Positions 7,815-16,531 of a DNA stretch of 35,370 nucleotides are shown in pieces. The translations under genes and the position numbers were made by a program. The notes under the pieces are model-generated. The model did not search any database. It was given only the letters and a program-made list of their open reading frames with translations, and was not told the origin of the DNA. The stretch is from Candidatus Rokuibacteriota bacterium (lineage in GTDB: Bacteria; Methylomirabilota; Methylomirabilia; Rokubacteriales; CSP1-6), in assembly GCA_016188005.1 (NCBI GenBank), contig JACPIQ010000074.1, positions 1-35,370 on the forward strand. Reading direction: 5' to 3'. Positions within the stretch are counted from its first letter, which is position 1. Each line of letters starts with the position of its first letter.

Positions 7815-8999
7815 ATGCGAGGGAGAGTGCTGAAGGCAGCGTTGATCTGCGCGGTGGTCGGGCTGGCGCTCCAGGTGACCCAGGGGCCGGTCGAGCCCCA
7901 GGCGGCCAAGAAGGCGGAGCTGAACATCGGGTTCATCTCCGCCCTGTCGGGCCCCGGCATCGGCTGGGGCATGGGCATGCTGGGCGGCCTCGAGCTGGCT
8001 GCCGAGGATGTCAACAAGAGCGGCGGCATCCAGGTCGGCGGCACGGTCTACACCGTCAAGGTGACGGCCTATGACGACAAGTACACGGGTCCGGGCGCGG
8101 CTCAGGCGGCCCAGCGCCTGATCTCCCAGGACGGGGTCAAGATCATCGTGGGGCCGCTCGGGTCTGTCCCGATGCTGGCCATCGCGGACATCACCGAGGG
8201 CAACAAGGTGCTGGTGCTCTCCAACAGCTACACCAGCAAGGCGCTCGGCGCCAAGAAGCCCTACACCTTCCGGCTGACTCCCACCACCGCCGAGTTCTCC
8301 GCGCCGCTCATCGGCTGGCTCGCGAAGAACCGCCCGCAGCTCAAGACCGCGGCGATCATCTCCCCCAACGACGAGTCGGGCAAGGAGGTCATGTCGCACA
8401 ACGAGAAGGGCTACGAGAAGGCCGGCCTCAAGGTCGTCTTCAAGGACTTCTACGAGCGGGGCACCCAGGACTTCGTCCCCATCCTGACCAAGGTGTTGGC
8501 GGCCAAGCCCGACATCATCGACTTCGACGGCTCCACCCCGGTGGACTCGGGGGTCATCCTGAAGCAGGCGCGGCAGATCGGCTATCAGGGGCAGTTCCTG
8601 AAGGGCGGCGGACCCGGGACACTCGAGATCATCAGGGTCGCCGGCGCCGACAACGCCGAAGGCCTCCTGTACTACAGCCCCTGGGACCCGAACGACCCCA
8701 GGATCAAGTCGCTGATGGAGCGGTTCGAGGCCAAGTACAAGATGCCGTTCAATCCGCTGGGCATCTTCTTCTTCGAAGGCGGGCACATGCTGTTCGACGC
8801 GATCAAGAAGGCGCAGAACGTCACCCCCGACGGCCTGCGGAAGCACCTGGAAGGCCAGAAGGAGTTCAAGGGGCTCCTGGGCCGGTACGTCTGGGGCGGC
8901 GAGGCCGAGTACGGCATCCGCCACCAGTGGATCGCCCCCTTCTTCGTCGGGCAGGTGCAGAAGGGCAAGGAAGTCATGCTGGCGAAGATCGAGCCGTAG
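7815..8999 (+). CDS. Branched-chain amino acid-type ABC transporter substrate-binding protein (Liv importer 1)
   Basis: Periplasmic type I binding protein (Peripla_BP_6 family, 394 residues) feeding the LivHMGF genes downstream. The N-terminus is basic (MRGRVLK), followed by a hydrophobic stretch and a plausible cleavage site around residue 30. The mature part begins ELNIGFISALSGPG, the family signature. The lobes alternate as usual (IIVGPLGSVPMLAIADI, TAAIISPNDESGKEV). The ribosome-binding site is the GGGAGGAG around 7798-7804 ahead of ATG 7815. Many members of this family bind aromatic acids, amides, urea or other organic acids rather than amino acids, so the ligand is open. The last gene before it encodes the 3-hydroxyisobutyrate dehydrogenase-like enzyme. 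Confidence 0.9.
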   Translation: MRGRVLKAALICAVVGLALQVTQGPVEPQAAKKAELNIGFISALSGPGIGWGMGMLGGLELAAEDVNKSGGIQVGGTVYTVKVTAYDDKYTGPGAAQAAQRLISQDGVKIIVGPLGSVPMLAIADITEGNKVLVLSNSYTSKALGAKKPYTFRLTPTTAEFSAPLIGWLAKNRPQLKTAAIISPNDESGKEVMSHNEKGYEKAGLKVVFKDFYERGTQDFVPILTKVLAAKPDIIDFDGSTPVDSGVILKQARQIGYQGQFLKGGGPGTLEIIRVAGADNAEGLLYYSPWDPNDPRIKSLMERFEAKYKMPFNPLGIFFFEGGHMLFDAIKKAQNVTPDGLRKHLEGQKEFKGLLGRYVWGGEAEYGIRHQWIAPFFVGQVQKGKEVMLAKIEP

Positions 9000-9020
9000 G
9001 AATCCGCGCCGCCCGGGACA

Positions 9021-9046
9021 CCGGGCCCGGCTCCGGCCGGGCCCGG
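9021..9046 (+). other. GC-only intercistronic stem-loop between binding-protein and livH genes
   Basis: A perfect 10-base-pair stem, CCGGGCCCGG at 9021-9030 and again at 9037-9046, around a 6-base loop. It lies between the binding-protein stop (8999) and the livH start (9061). No T-tract follows. By position it resembles the 3' mRNA-stabilising hairpins that let binding proteins be made in excess over their permeases; this role is inferred. Confidence 0.6.
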
Positions 9047-9060
9047 CTCCCCGGGACGGG

Positions 9061-9936
9061 GTGCACGTGCTGACCGCATCGTCGATCGCGCAGATCCTGG
9101 TGAACGGCCTCACCGCCGGGGCGTTCTACGTCCTGATGGCGCTCGGCTTCACCCTGATCTTCGGCATCCTGAGGTTGGTGAACTTCGCCCACGGCGAGTT
9201 CTACATGCTGGGCGCCTTCGTCGTCTATCACCTGTACGCCCAGCTCGGGCTCAACTTCTTCGTCGCGCTCGCGGCGGCGGCCGTGGCGGTGGGCGTCGTC
9301 GGCATCGTGGTGGAGCGGGTGGTCTTCGCGCCGCTGCGCTCGCGGGAGCTGAGCATGCTCATGAGCGCGCTGGGGCTGCAGATCGCCGTCCAGGGCATCA
9401 TGGCCGTGCTGGAGGGGATCGAGGGGCTGTCGCTCGCCTCTCCGGTGAGCGGGGTGTACCGGAGCCAGTGGATCACCTTCCCGTACGAGCGCCTGCTCGT
9501 CGTCGGGGTCGCCTTCGTCGTGCTCGCCGGCTTCTACGGCTTCATCAAGCACAGCAAGATCGGGCGGGCGCTGCGTGCCGTGGCCCAGGACGGCGAGGCG
9601 GCGCTCATGCAGGGCATTCCCGTGAACCGGATCTACGCCGTGGCCTTCGGCGTGGGCTCCGGGCTGGCCGCCATCGCCGGCGGGCTCATCGGCCCGGTGT
9701 TCTCCCTTCACGTGTACATGGGGCAGGCCGCGCTCCTCAAGGCCTTCGTCGTGGTGATCCTGGGGGGACTCGGGAGCGTGCCCGGTGCCCTCGTGGGCGG
9801 GCTCGTGCTGGGCCTCGCCGAGAGCCTCTTCGCCACGCTCTTCGGCGGCCTCACCTCCGACATGCTGGGCTTCCTGATGATCATGGGGATCCTGCTCTGG
9901 AAGCCCACGGGGCTCCTGGGCCGGGCCGAGGCCTGA
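9061..9936 (+). CDS. livH: Branched-chain amino acid-type ABC transporter permease LivH
   Basis: Inner-membrane permease of Liv importer 1 (291 residues). It has the LivH hallmark near the N-terminus, LTLIFGILRLVNFAHGEFYM-like (here FTLIFGILRLVNFAHGEFYM), and about eight hydrophobic segments. The cytoplasmic ATPase-contact region is SKIGRALRAVAQDGEAALMQ. The C-terminal signature is VVVILGGLGSVPGALVGG. The start is the GTG at 9061, just after the GC-rich stem-loop, and no better start is visible. One base separates its stop from livM. Confidence 0.92.
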   Translation: MHVLTASSIAQILVNGLTAGAFYVLMALGFTLIFGILRLVNFAHGEFYMLGAFVVYHLYAQLGLNFFVALAAAAVAVGVVGIVVERVVFAPLRSRELSMLMSALGLQIAVQGIMAVLEGIEGLSLASPVSGVYRSQWITFPYERLLVVGVAFVVLAGFYGFIKHSKIGRALRAVAQDGEAALMQGIPVNRIYAVAFGVGSGLAAIAGGLIGPVFSLHVYMGQAALLKAFVVVILGGLGSVPGALVGGLVLGLAESLFATLFGGLTSDMLGFLMIMGILLWKPTGLLGRAEA

Positions 9937-9937
9937 C

Positions 9938-10966
9938 ATGGTCTCCCCGAATCGCCAAGGCCGCTGGGTCACGCCCGCGTTCCTCGTGCTGGCGGTCGGC
10001 TTCGCGTTCCTCGCCCCGACGCTCTTCGAGAGCAGCTTCTGGCTGCATCTCTTCGACATGATGCTGGTCAACGCCCTGATGGCGCTCGGGCTGAACGTGA
10101 TCCTGAAGACGGGGCAGATCTCGCTGGCCCATGCCGGGTTCATGGCCATCGGGGCCTATACCTCGGCGCAGCTCACGGTGAAGCTCGGGCTGCCGTTTCT
10201 CGCGGGCTTCCTCCTGGGCGGGCTCCTGGCCGCGCTGGCCGCTTTCGTCGTGGGCCGCGTCATTCTCCGACTGAAGGGCGTCTACTTCCTCCTCTTCACC
10301 TTCGCGCTCAGCGAGTTCCTCTTCCTTCTGAGCAAGAACACCCCGGCGCTCACCGGCGGGAACACCGGGGTGGTGGGCATCAAGCCGCCGGCGCTGCCCT
10401 TCCTCGCCGAGCCCCTGCGCTCGAAGGCGGCGTTCTACTACCTGGCCCTGGTGATCCTGACGCTGGCCGTGGCCTTCGTCGCCGCGCTGTACCGGTCGCC
10501 GTTCGGCCGGGCCATGAACGCCGTGCGCGAGTCCGAGCTCCTGGCGGGGGCCACCGGCTACGACCCCATGCGCGTCAAGGTCATCGCCTTCTCCGTCGGC
10601 TGTCTCCTGGCGGGGCTCGGCGGGAGCCTCTTCGCCCACTTTCTCCTCTACATCGCCCAGTTCAGCTTCACCTTCTGGGAGTCCGTGAACTTCCTGCTGA
10701 TGAACATCGTCGGCGGGACCGCCTCCCTGGCGGGCCCCATCATCGGCGCCATGATCATCACGCCGCTGCCGGAGTTCCTGCGGGCCTACGTGGTCTGGCA
10801 GCAGGTGCTCTACGGGCTCGTGCTGATGCTGTTCATGCGCTTCCTGCCCGACGGGGTCGTCTCGCTGCTGGGGCCGCCGTATCGGGCCCTCGCCGGCTGG
10901 CTGGGCCGCCTGGGCCGGCCCGCGCCCGTCGAGGAAGCGGTGCCGGGCGCGGGCGAGGGGAGCTGA
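9938..10966 (+). CDS. livM: Branched-chain amino acid-type ABC transporter permease LivM
   Basis: Second permease of Liv importer 1 (342 residues). It carries the LivM hallmark GLNVILKTGQISLAHAGFMA around residue 55, the EAA-like contact region RSPFGRAMNAVRESELLAGA, and a C-terminal segment NIVGGTASLAGPIIGA. About eight to ten hydrophobic segments are visible. The C-terminal tail after the last helix is polar (PAPVEEAVPGAGEGS). ATG 9938 follows the livH stop by a single base, so the two are translationally coupled. Confidence 0.92.
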   Translation: MVSPNRQGRWVTPAFLVLAVGFAFLAPTLFESSFWLHLFDMMLVNALMALGLNVILKTGQISLAHAGFMAIGAYTSAQLTVKLGLPFLAGFLLGGLLAALAAFVVGRVILRLKGVYFLLFTFALSEFLFLLSKNTPALTGGNTGVVGIKPPALPFLAEPLRSKAAFYYLALVILTLAVAFVAALYRSPFGRAMNAVRESELLAGATGYDPMRVKVIAFSVGCLLAGLGGSLFAHFLLYIAQFSFTFWESVNFLLMNIVGGTASLAGPIIGAMIITPLPEFLRAYVVWQQVLYGLVLMLFMRFLPDGVVSLLGPPYRALAGWLGRLGRPAPVEEAVPGAGEGS

Positions 10967-10969
10967 GGC

Positions 10970-11746
10970 GTGGGCGCCATGCTGGAGGTCCAGGGCCTCT
11001 CGAAGCAGTTCGGCGGACTCCGCGCCGTGGACGACCTGTCCCTGACGGTGGACGAGGGCAGCATCGTCGGGCTGATCGGGCCCAACGGCGCCGGCAAGAC
11101 CACCGTGTTCAACCTGGTGACGGGGCAGCTCAGGCCCACCGCGGGCGACGTGCGCTTCAAGGGCCGGCGCACCACGGGCATGCCGCCCCACCACCTGGTG
11201 CGGCTGGGCCTCGTCCGCACCTTCCAGTCCACGGTCCTCTACAGCGACTCCTCGGTTCTCGAGAACGTCCTGCGCGGCGCTGCGGTGCGGAGCCGCGTCG
11301 GGTTCTGGAGGGGGCTCGTGGCGTCGCGGCAGGCCGCGCGGGAGGAGCGGGAGGTCCGGGAGCGGGCGCTCGAGCTGCTCGACTTCGTGGAGCTCGGCCC
11401 GCTGCGGGACGAGCTGGCCCGGAACCTCCCGTACGGGCATCAGCGGGCGCTCGGCGTGGCCATCGGGCTGGCGACGGCGCCGGCGCTCCTCATGCTGGAC
11501 GAGCCCGTGGCGGGGATGAACCCCGAGGAGACGGCGCACATGGCGCGGCTGATCACCCGGGTCAACGCGCGCGGCACCACCATCGTGGTGGTCGAGCACG
11601 ACATGAGCTTCGTCATGCAGCTCTGCCGGGAGATCGTCGTGATGAACTACGGCAAGAAGATCGCCGAGGGGACGCCCGAGCGCATCCGCAATGACCCGGC
11701 CGTGGTCGCGGCCTACCTGGGGGTGGACGAGGATGCCCCGGCTTGA
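10970..11746 (+). CDS. livG: Branched-chain amino acid-type ABC transporter ATPase LivG
   Basis: Cytoplasmic ATPase of Liv importer 1 (258 residues from GTG 10970; ATG 10979 gives 255). Walker A is GPNGAGKT, the Q-loop is VRTFQST, and the signature motif is LPYGHQRALGVAIGLA, the LivG variant of LSGGQ. Walker B is ALLMLDEP followed by VAGMNPEET, and the switch His is in VVVEHDM. The C-terminal extension typical of LivG (GKKIAEGTPERIRNDPAVVAAYLG) is present. GAGGGGAG at 10955-10962 serves as ribosome-binding site. The stop overlaps livF by 14 bases. Confidence 0.93.
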   Translation: MGAMLEVQGLSKQFGGLRAVDDLSLTVDEGSIVGLIGPNGAGKTTVFNLVTGQLRPTAGDVRFKGRRTTGMPPHHLVRLGLVRTFQSTVLYSDSSVLENVLRGAAVRSRVGFWRGLVASRQAAREEREVRERALELLDFVELGPLRDELARNLPYGHQRALGVAIGLATAPALLMLDEPVAGMNPEETAHMARLITRVNARGTTIVVVEHDMSFVMQLCREIVVMNYGKKIAEGTPERIRNDPAVVAAYLGVDEDAPA

Positions 11747-12440
11747 CGTGCGCGACCTCCACGTCTCCTACGGCAAGGTGCGGGCGCTGCAGGGGGTGAC
11801 GCTCAGCGTGGAGGAGCGGCAGATCGTCGCCATCGTGGGCGCCAACGGCGCCGGGAAGAGCACGGTGCTCAAGGCCATCATGGGGCTGGTGCCCGCCGCC
11901 GCCGGGGAGCTGCACTTCGGCGACAGGCGGCTGGACCACATGTCCTCTCCCGGCATCGTGAGAGCCGGAGTGGCCATCTGCCCCGAAGGGCGGCGGCTCT
12001 TCCCGGAGATGACCGTGGAGGAGAACCTCCTGATGGGCGCCTACCAGCGCGGCAGCCGCGAGGCGGCCGCGGCGCTCGCGGAGGTGTACGGCTACTTCCC
12101 GATCCTGACCGAGCGCAGCCGCCAGCTCGCCGGCAGTCTTTCGGGCGGCCAGCAGCAGATGGTCGCCATCGGCCGGGCGCTCATGTCGGGGCCGCAGCTC
12201 CTGCTTCTGGACGAGCCGTCGCTGGGGCTGGCGCCCCTCGTCGTCCGCGACATCGCGAGCATCATCCGGCGCATCCACGCGCGGGGCGTCTCCGTGGTCC
12301 TGGTCGAGCAGAACGCGCGGATGGCCCTCAGGCTCTCTCACCGCGCCTACGTGATGGAGACGGGGCGGGTCGCCCTGTCCGGGACGGGCGAGGAGCTGCT
12401 CAACAACGCCCAGGTCCAGCGCTCCTACCTTGGGCTCTGA
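11733..12440 (+). CDS. livF: Branched-chain amino acid-type ABC transporter ATPase LivF
   Basis: Second ATPase of Liv importer 1 (235 residues from ATG 11733, normal LivF length). Walker A is GANGAGKS, the signature is LSGGQQQM, Walker B is LLLLDEPSLGLAP, and the switch His position reads VLVEQNA, the usual LivF form in which the His is absent. The end ELLNNAQVQRSYLGL is typical. The chosen start lies inside the end of livG (14-base overlap); an upstream in-frame start at 11691 would add residues unrelated to the family. It is the last gene before the 240-base gap with the long inverted repeat. Confidence 0.93.
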   Translation: MPRLDVRDLHVSYGKVRALQGVTLSVEERQIVAIVGANGAGKSTVLKAIMGLVPAAAGELHFGDRRLDHMSSPGIVRAGVAICPEGRRLFPEMTVEENLLMGAYQRGSREAAAALAEVYGYFPILTERSRQLAGSLSGGQQQMVAIGRALMSGPQLLLLDEPSLGLAPLVVRDIASIIRRIHARGVSVVLVEQNARMALRLSHRAYVMETGRVALSGTGEELLNNAQVQRSYLGL

Positions 12441-12476
12441 TGTCCTGTCTCGGGGATCGGAGGAGAGGGCGGCGGC

Positions 12477-12613
12477 CGCGGCAGGGGGCCCTCCCCGCGG
12501 AACACGCTGAGTCGCGACCCGCGGCAACGGCTCGTCGGGAGCCACGAGATCGAGGTCTTGGGCTCCGGTATCGCGCAGAAGCCACGGTTCCGCGGGGAGG
12601 GCCCCCTGCCGCG
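12477..12613. repeat. Perfect 27-base inverted repeat spanning 137 bases between livF and hyuA
   Basis: The left arm at 12477-12503 and right arm at 12587-12613 are exact reverse complements over 27 bases. They enclose 83 bases (12504-12586) that hold smaller complementary pieces such as GGCTC/GAGCC and CTCGT/ACGAG. The whole lies in the only sizeable gap (12441-12680) of the plus-strand run. It could be a miniature transposable element with terminal inverted repeats, a strong end-of-operon structure for Liv importer 1, or a regulatory RNA structure ahead of hyuA. There is no T-tract, no flanking target duplication that I can see, and no second copy in the window. Confidence 0.8.
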
Positions 12614-12680
12614 CCCGGGTCTGGCGCCATGGCTCGTGAGTAGTCAGGCTTAGAGATTTCCGCTCGGGAGGGGAACCGAG

Positions 12681-14717
12681 GTGGCGAAGCTACTGGGGAT
12701 CGACGTGGGAGGGACCTTCACCGACCTGTTCTACCTCGACGAGGCCACGGGACGGGTCGGCATCAGCAAGGCGTCGACGACGCCGCAGGACCTGTCCGTG
12801 GGGCTCTTCAACGCCATGGCGCACATCGGCGTCTCGGCGGCGGAGATCGACCTCTTCATCCATGGCACGACCATCGCGACCAACGCCATCATCGAACGCA
12901 AGGGCGCCCGCTGCGGCCTCATCACCACGCGGGGGTTCCGGGACGTGCTCGAGCTGGGGCGCCGCGACCGGCCGCACCTGTACGGCCTGCACGGGGTCCA
13001 GGAGCCGCTGGTGCCGCGTGACCTGCGGCTGGAGGTCGGCGAGCGGATGAGCCACCGCGGCGAGGTCGTGGAGCCGCTCGACGAGTCCGGCGTGCTGAGG
13101 GCCGGGGAAGTGCTGCGGGCCCGGGGCGTGGACGCCGTGGTGGTCTGCTTCCTGCACTCCTACGCGAACCCGGCGCACGAGCGCCGGGCGGGGGAGCTCC
13201 TCCAGGCGCTCGATCCCCGCTGGACCGTCAGCCTCTCCTCGGAGCTCCTCCCGGAGTTCTACGAGTTCGAGCGCTTCAGCACGGCCACCGTGCACGCCTT
13301 CCTCCAGCCGATGGTGGCCCGGTACGTGGGGGCGCTGAAGGAGCGGCTGGCCGGTGCCGGCTTCCACCGGGACGTGCTCTTCGTGCAGTCCAACGGCGGC
13401 ATCATGTCGAGCGCCACCGCCTGCCAGCGGCCGGCCAACCTGGCCCGCTCCGGTCCGGCGGCCGGCGTCACCGCCGCCAGCTACGTGGCGCGGCTGGCCG
13501 GCTTCGACAACGTCATCTCGGCCGACATGGGAGGCACGAGCTTCGACGTGTGCCTGATCCCGGGCGGGCGGCCCCACACGAGCGACGAGACCCAGCTGGA
13601 CTTCCGCCTGCCCCTCCGGGTGTCCATGATCGACGTGCACACGATCGGGGCCGGCGGCGGCAGCATCGCCTGGATCGATCGCGCCGGCATCCTGCAGGTC
13701 GGCCCGGAGTCGGCCGGCGCGGACCCGGGCCCCGCGGCCTATGGCCGGGGCGGCACCAGACCGACAGTCACCGACGCCAACCTCGTGCTCGGACGGATCG
13801 ACCCCGGCTTCGTGCTCGGTGGCCAGCACGGCATGCGGATGGATCCGGACGCCGCGGCCCGGGCCATCGAGGCCGAGGTGGGCAAGCCCCTGGGGCTCGG
13901 GCTCGAGGAGGCGGCCACCGCGATCATCCGCGTGGCCAACAACAACATGGCCGGGCGCATCCGGATGGTGTCGGTGGAGCGGGGGTATGATCCCCGGGAC
14001 TTCGCCCTGGTCGCCTTCGGCGGCGCGGGTCCCCTCCACGCCGCGGCCCTCATGAGGGACGTGGGGATCGGGCGCTCCATCATCCCGTACTATCCCGGCG
14101 TGCTCTGCGCCCTGGGCTGCGTGACGGCCGACGTGCGCCACGACTTCGCGCGCACCGTGATGCGGAGCCTGGACGACCTGGACCCGGCCGGCTTCCGCGC
14201 CATGGTCGAGGAGAGCGTGGCGGACGGGGTCCGGCTCATCCAGGAGGAAGGGGTGCCCGTGGAGCGGGTGGACGTGCTGCTGGCCGCCGACATGGCCTAC
14301 GAGGGGCAGCGGCACAATATCCGGGTCAGCCTCCCCGCCGAGCTCACCCGGGAGGCCATCGCGGCGGCCTTCGCCGAGGCCTACCGGGCCGAGTACAAGC
14401 AGACGCTCGCCGGCCTCCCCGTGCGCCTCACCACGCTCAGGGTGACGGTGCTGGGGGTCCGGCCCCGGCTCGACATCGCGGGCTGGGTGGCCGGCGCCGC
14501 CGGCGGGACGCAGCCGCCGAAGGGCCGGAGGCGCGCGTACTTCGACGGCCGCTATCACGACACCCCGGTCTACGCCCGGGCGGCCCTGTCCCCGGGCAGC
14601 GAGGTCCCGGGCCCCGCCATCGTGGAGCAGGAGGACTGCACCACCGTCCTCGAGCCGGATACGACGGCGCGGGTCGACCGGCTCGGCAACCTGATCCTGG
14701 AGGCGAGACAGCGATGA
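12681..14717 (+). CDS. hyuA: Hydantoinase/oxoprolinase family protein, HyuA subunit
   Basis: ATP-binding subunit of the N-methylhydantoinase / 5-oxoprolinase / acetone-acetophenone carboxylase superfamily (678 residues). The N-terminal phosphate-binding motif is GIDVGGTFTDLFYLDEATG. The second motif, FIHGTTIATNAIIERKGARC, is highly typical, as are SADMGGTSFDVCLI, TIGAGGGSIAWID and FGGAGPLHAAAL. GTG 12681 follows GGGAGGGG by seven bases. The next gene is HyuB with an ATGA overlap, so they form a heteromeric enzyme that spends ATP to open a cyclic amide or activate a carbonyl or carboxyl group. The substrate is not predictable; there is no acetone-carboxylase gamma subunit nearby. Confidence 0.93.
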   Translation: MAKLLGIDVGGTFTDLFYLDEATGRVGISKASTTPQDLSVGLFNAMAHIGVSAAEIDLFIHGTTIATNAIIERKGARCGLITTRGFRDVLELGRRDRPHLYGLHGVQEPLVPRDLRLEVGERMSHRGEVVEPLDESGVLRAGEVLRARGVDAVVVCFLHSYANPAHERRAGELLQALDPRWTVSLSSELLPEFYEFERFSTATVHAFLQPMVARYVGALKERLAGAGFHRDVLFVQSNGGIMSSATACQRPANLARSGPAAGVTAASYVARLAGFDNVISADMGGTSFDVCLIPGGRPHTSDETQLDFRLPLRVSMIDVHTIGAGGGSIAWIDRAGILQVGPESAGADPGPAAYGRGGTRPTVTDANLVLGRIDPGFVLGGQHGMRMDPDAAARAIEAEVGKPLGLGLEEAATAIIRVANNNMAGRIRMVSVERGYDPRDFALVAFGGAGPLHAAALMRDVGIGRSIIPYYPGVLCALGCVTADVRHDFARTVMRSLDDLDPAGFRAMVEESVADGVRLIQEEGVPVERVDVLLAADMAYEGQRHNIRVSLPAELTREAIAAAFAEAYRAEYKQTLAGLPVRLTTLRVTVLGVRPRLDIAGWVAGAAGGTQPPKGRRRAYFDGRYHDTPVYARAALSPGSEVPGPAIVEQEDCTTVLEPDTTARVDRLGNLILEARQR

Positions 14718-16531
14718 GCACCCGCAGCGTCGTGGATCCCATCACCCTGGCCGTGGTCAAGGGTGGTCTCGAGCAGGTCGTGGACGAGATGGACGCGATC
14801 ATCGTCAGGGCCGCGTTCTCCCCCGTCATCTCCGAGCAGCTGGACCGGGCCAGCGGCGTCTTCCACCCGCGGACGGGCGAGGTCGTGGCCCAGGGGCGGC
14901 TCACCCTGCCCATCTTCATGACCGCCATGCAGTTCTCGGTCCAGGCGGCCATGGCCGCCGCCGAGCGCCGCGGCGGCTTCAGGCCCGGAGACATCTACAT
15001 CCTGAACAACCCCTATCTCGGCGGCACCCATCTGCCCGACGTCAAGCTCGTCATGCCCGTGTTCCAGGGCGACGAGATCCTCGCGCTGCTCGCGGCCTGC
15101 GGGCACTGGAACGACATCGGCGGCTCGACCCCCGGCGGGTTCGCGCCGGGCGCCACCGAGATCCACCAGGAGGGGATCATCATCAACCCGGTGCCCCTCT
15201 ACCGGCAGGGACAGTTCCAGGAGGACCTGCTCGGGCTCCTCATCGACAACGTGCGCGTGCCGGAGGAGCGGCGGGGCGATCTCCAGGCGGTCATCTCCGC
15301 GCTGCACGTCGGGGCGGGCCGCTACCACGACCTCGTCGCCCGCTACGGCGCCGACACCGTCACGGCCTGCTTCGACGAGCTGAACGAGCGCTCGGAGCGG
15401 CACATGCGCGCCCTCATCGAGGAGATCCCCGACGGCACCTACGTCTTCGAGGACGCCGTGGACAACGACGGCCACGTGGACCAGCCGCTCGTCGTGCGCC
15501 TGGAGCTCCGAGTGGCGGGGGACCGCATGACCTTCGACTTCAGCCGCTCCTCGCCCCCCGCCCGCGGGCCCGTCAACCTGCCCCGCAAGACGTGCATCGC
15601 CTCGTGCCAGATCGCCATCAAGCACATCTTCCCCGAGGTCACGATCAACGGCGGCTGCTTCCGCCCCTTCGACTACGTGATCCCGGAGAGCACCTTCGTC
15701 GGGGCCGAGTACCCGTACCCCATCAGCGGCTATCTCGAGACGGTGGGCCGCGTCATCTCGGTGGTGTTCGGGGCCATGAGCCAGGCGCTCCCGGAGCGGA
15801 CCCCCGCCGATCTCTTCGGCACCACCGGCGTCATCACCATGGCCGGCACCCATCCCGAGCGCGGCAACTACTACGTCATGCTCTTCCCCGGGGCCGGGGG
15901 CTACGGGGGCAATCCCCAGGGGGACGGCCTGGTCAACGGGACCACGGCGCTCGGCGCCGCCAACTTCCCCTCCGTGGAGTCCGTCGAGCACCGCGTGCCG
16001 GTGCGGGTGGAGCAGCTGGCCATCCGGGAGGGCTCCGGCGGGGCGGGGCGCCATCGCGGCGGCTGCGGCACCGCCTACCGCTATCGCAGCCTCACTGACG
16101 AGATCGCCGTGGCCGTCCTCGGCGACAGGCGGGACTACCTGCCCTTCGGCGTCCTCGGCGGCAAGCCTGCCGCCGGGGCCGACGTCGTCTTCCGGACCGG
16201 CGCGGGCGAGTCCCGGCTTCCCTTCGTCACGAAGGGGCGGCGCATCCTCGCCCGTGACGAGGTCGTGGAGTATCTCTCTCCTGGCGGCGGCGGCTACGGG
16301 GACCCGCTCGAGCGCGACCCCGAGCGGGTGCTGAGGGACGCCGTCCTGGGCTATATCGGCCCCGTCGAGGCCAAGGAGCAGTACGGCGTCGTGCTCGAGG
16401 CGCGGGCGGGCGCGGATGGGCTGGCCTCGTGGAGCCTGGACAGGACGGCGACCACGGCGCTCCGGGCCGCGATGCGGCGCGGTGAGGACGGGCGCGCCCG
16501 CGTCCAGGCCGCCGGGAGGGGACGGGCGTGA
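14714..16531 (+). CDS. hyuB: Hydantoinase/oxoprolinase family protein, HyuB subunit
   Basis: Partner subunit of HyuA (605 residues, slightly longer than usual for the family). Hallmarks are DPITLAVVKGGLEQVVDEMD at the N-terminus, then ILNNPYLGGTHLPDVKLVMP near residue 95, and the Gly-rich end SGGAGRHRGGCGTAYRYR and LSPGGGGYGDP. The start overlaps hyuA by four bases (ATGA) and the stop overlaps the next gene as GTGA, so the three proteins are translationally coupled. About 40 residues follow the usual family end, and their role is unknown. The direct coupling to a flavin reductase is less common than a plain hyuAB pair. Confidence 0.93.
   Translation: MSTRSVVDPITLAVVKGGLEQVVDEMDAIIVRAAFSPVISEQLDRASGVFHPRTGEVVAQGRLTLPIFMTAMQFSVQAAMAAAERRGGFRPGDIYILNNPYLGGTHLPDVKLVMPVFQGDEILALLAACGHWNDIGGSTPGGFAPGATEIHQEGIIINPVPLYRQGQFQEDLLGLLIDNVRVPEERRGDLQAVISALHVGAGRYHDLVARYGADTVTACFDELNERSERHMRALIEEIPDGTYVFEDAVDNDGHVDQPLVVRLELRVAGDRMTFDFSRSSPPARGPVNLPRKTCIASCQIAIKHIFPEVTINGGCFRPFDYVIPESTFVGAEYPYPISGYLETVGRVISVVFGAMSQALPERTPADLFGTTGVITMAGTHPERGNYYVMLFPGAGGYGGNPQGDGLVNGTTALGAANFPSVESVEHRVPVRVEQLAIREGSGGAGRHRGGCGTAYRYRSLTDEIAVAVLGDRRDYLPFGVLGGKPAAGADVVFRTGAGESRLPFVTKGRRILARDEVVEYLSPGGGGYGDPLERDPERVLRDAVLGYIGPVEAKEQYGVVLEARAGADGLASWSLDRTATTALRAAMRRGEDGRARVQAAGRGRA

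Noticed and set aside
12681-16531. HyuAB as acetone or acetophenone carboxylase
   Set aside because: No gamma subunit or other carboxylase partner lies nearby, and the motifs are shared by the whole hydantoinase/oxoprolinase superfamily.
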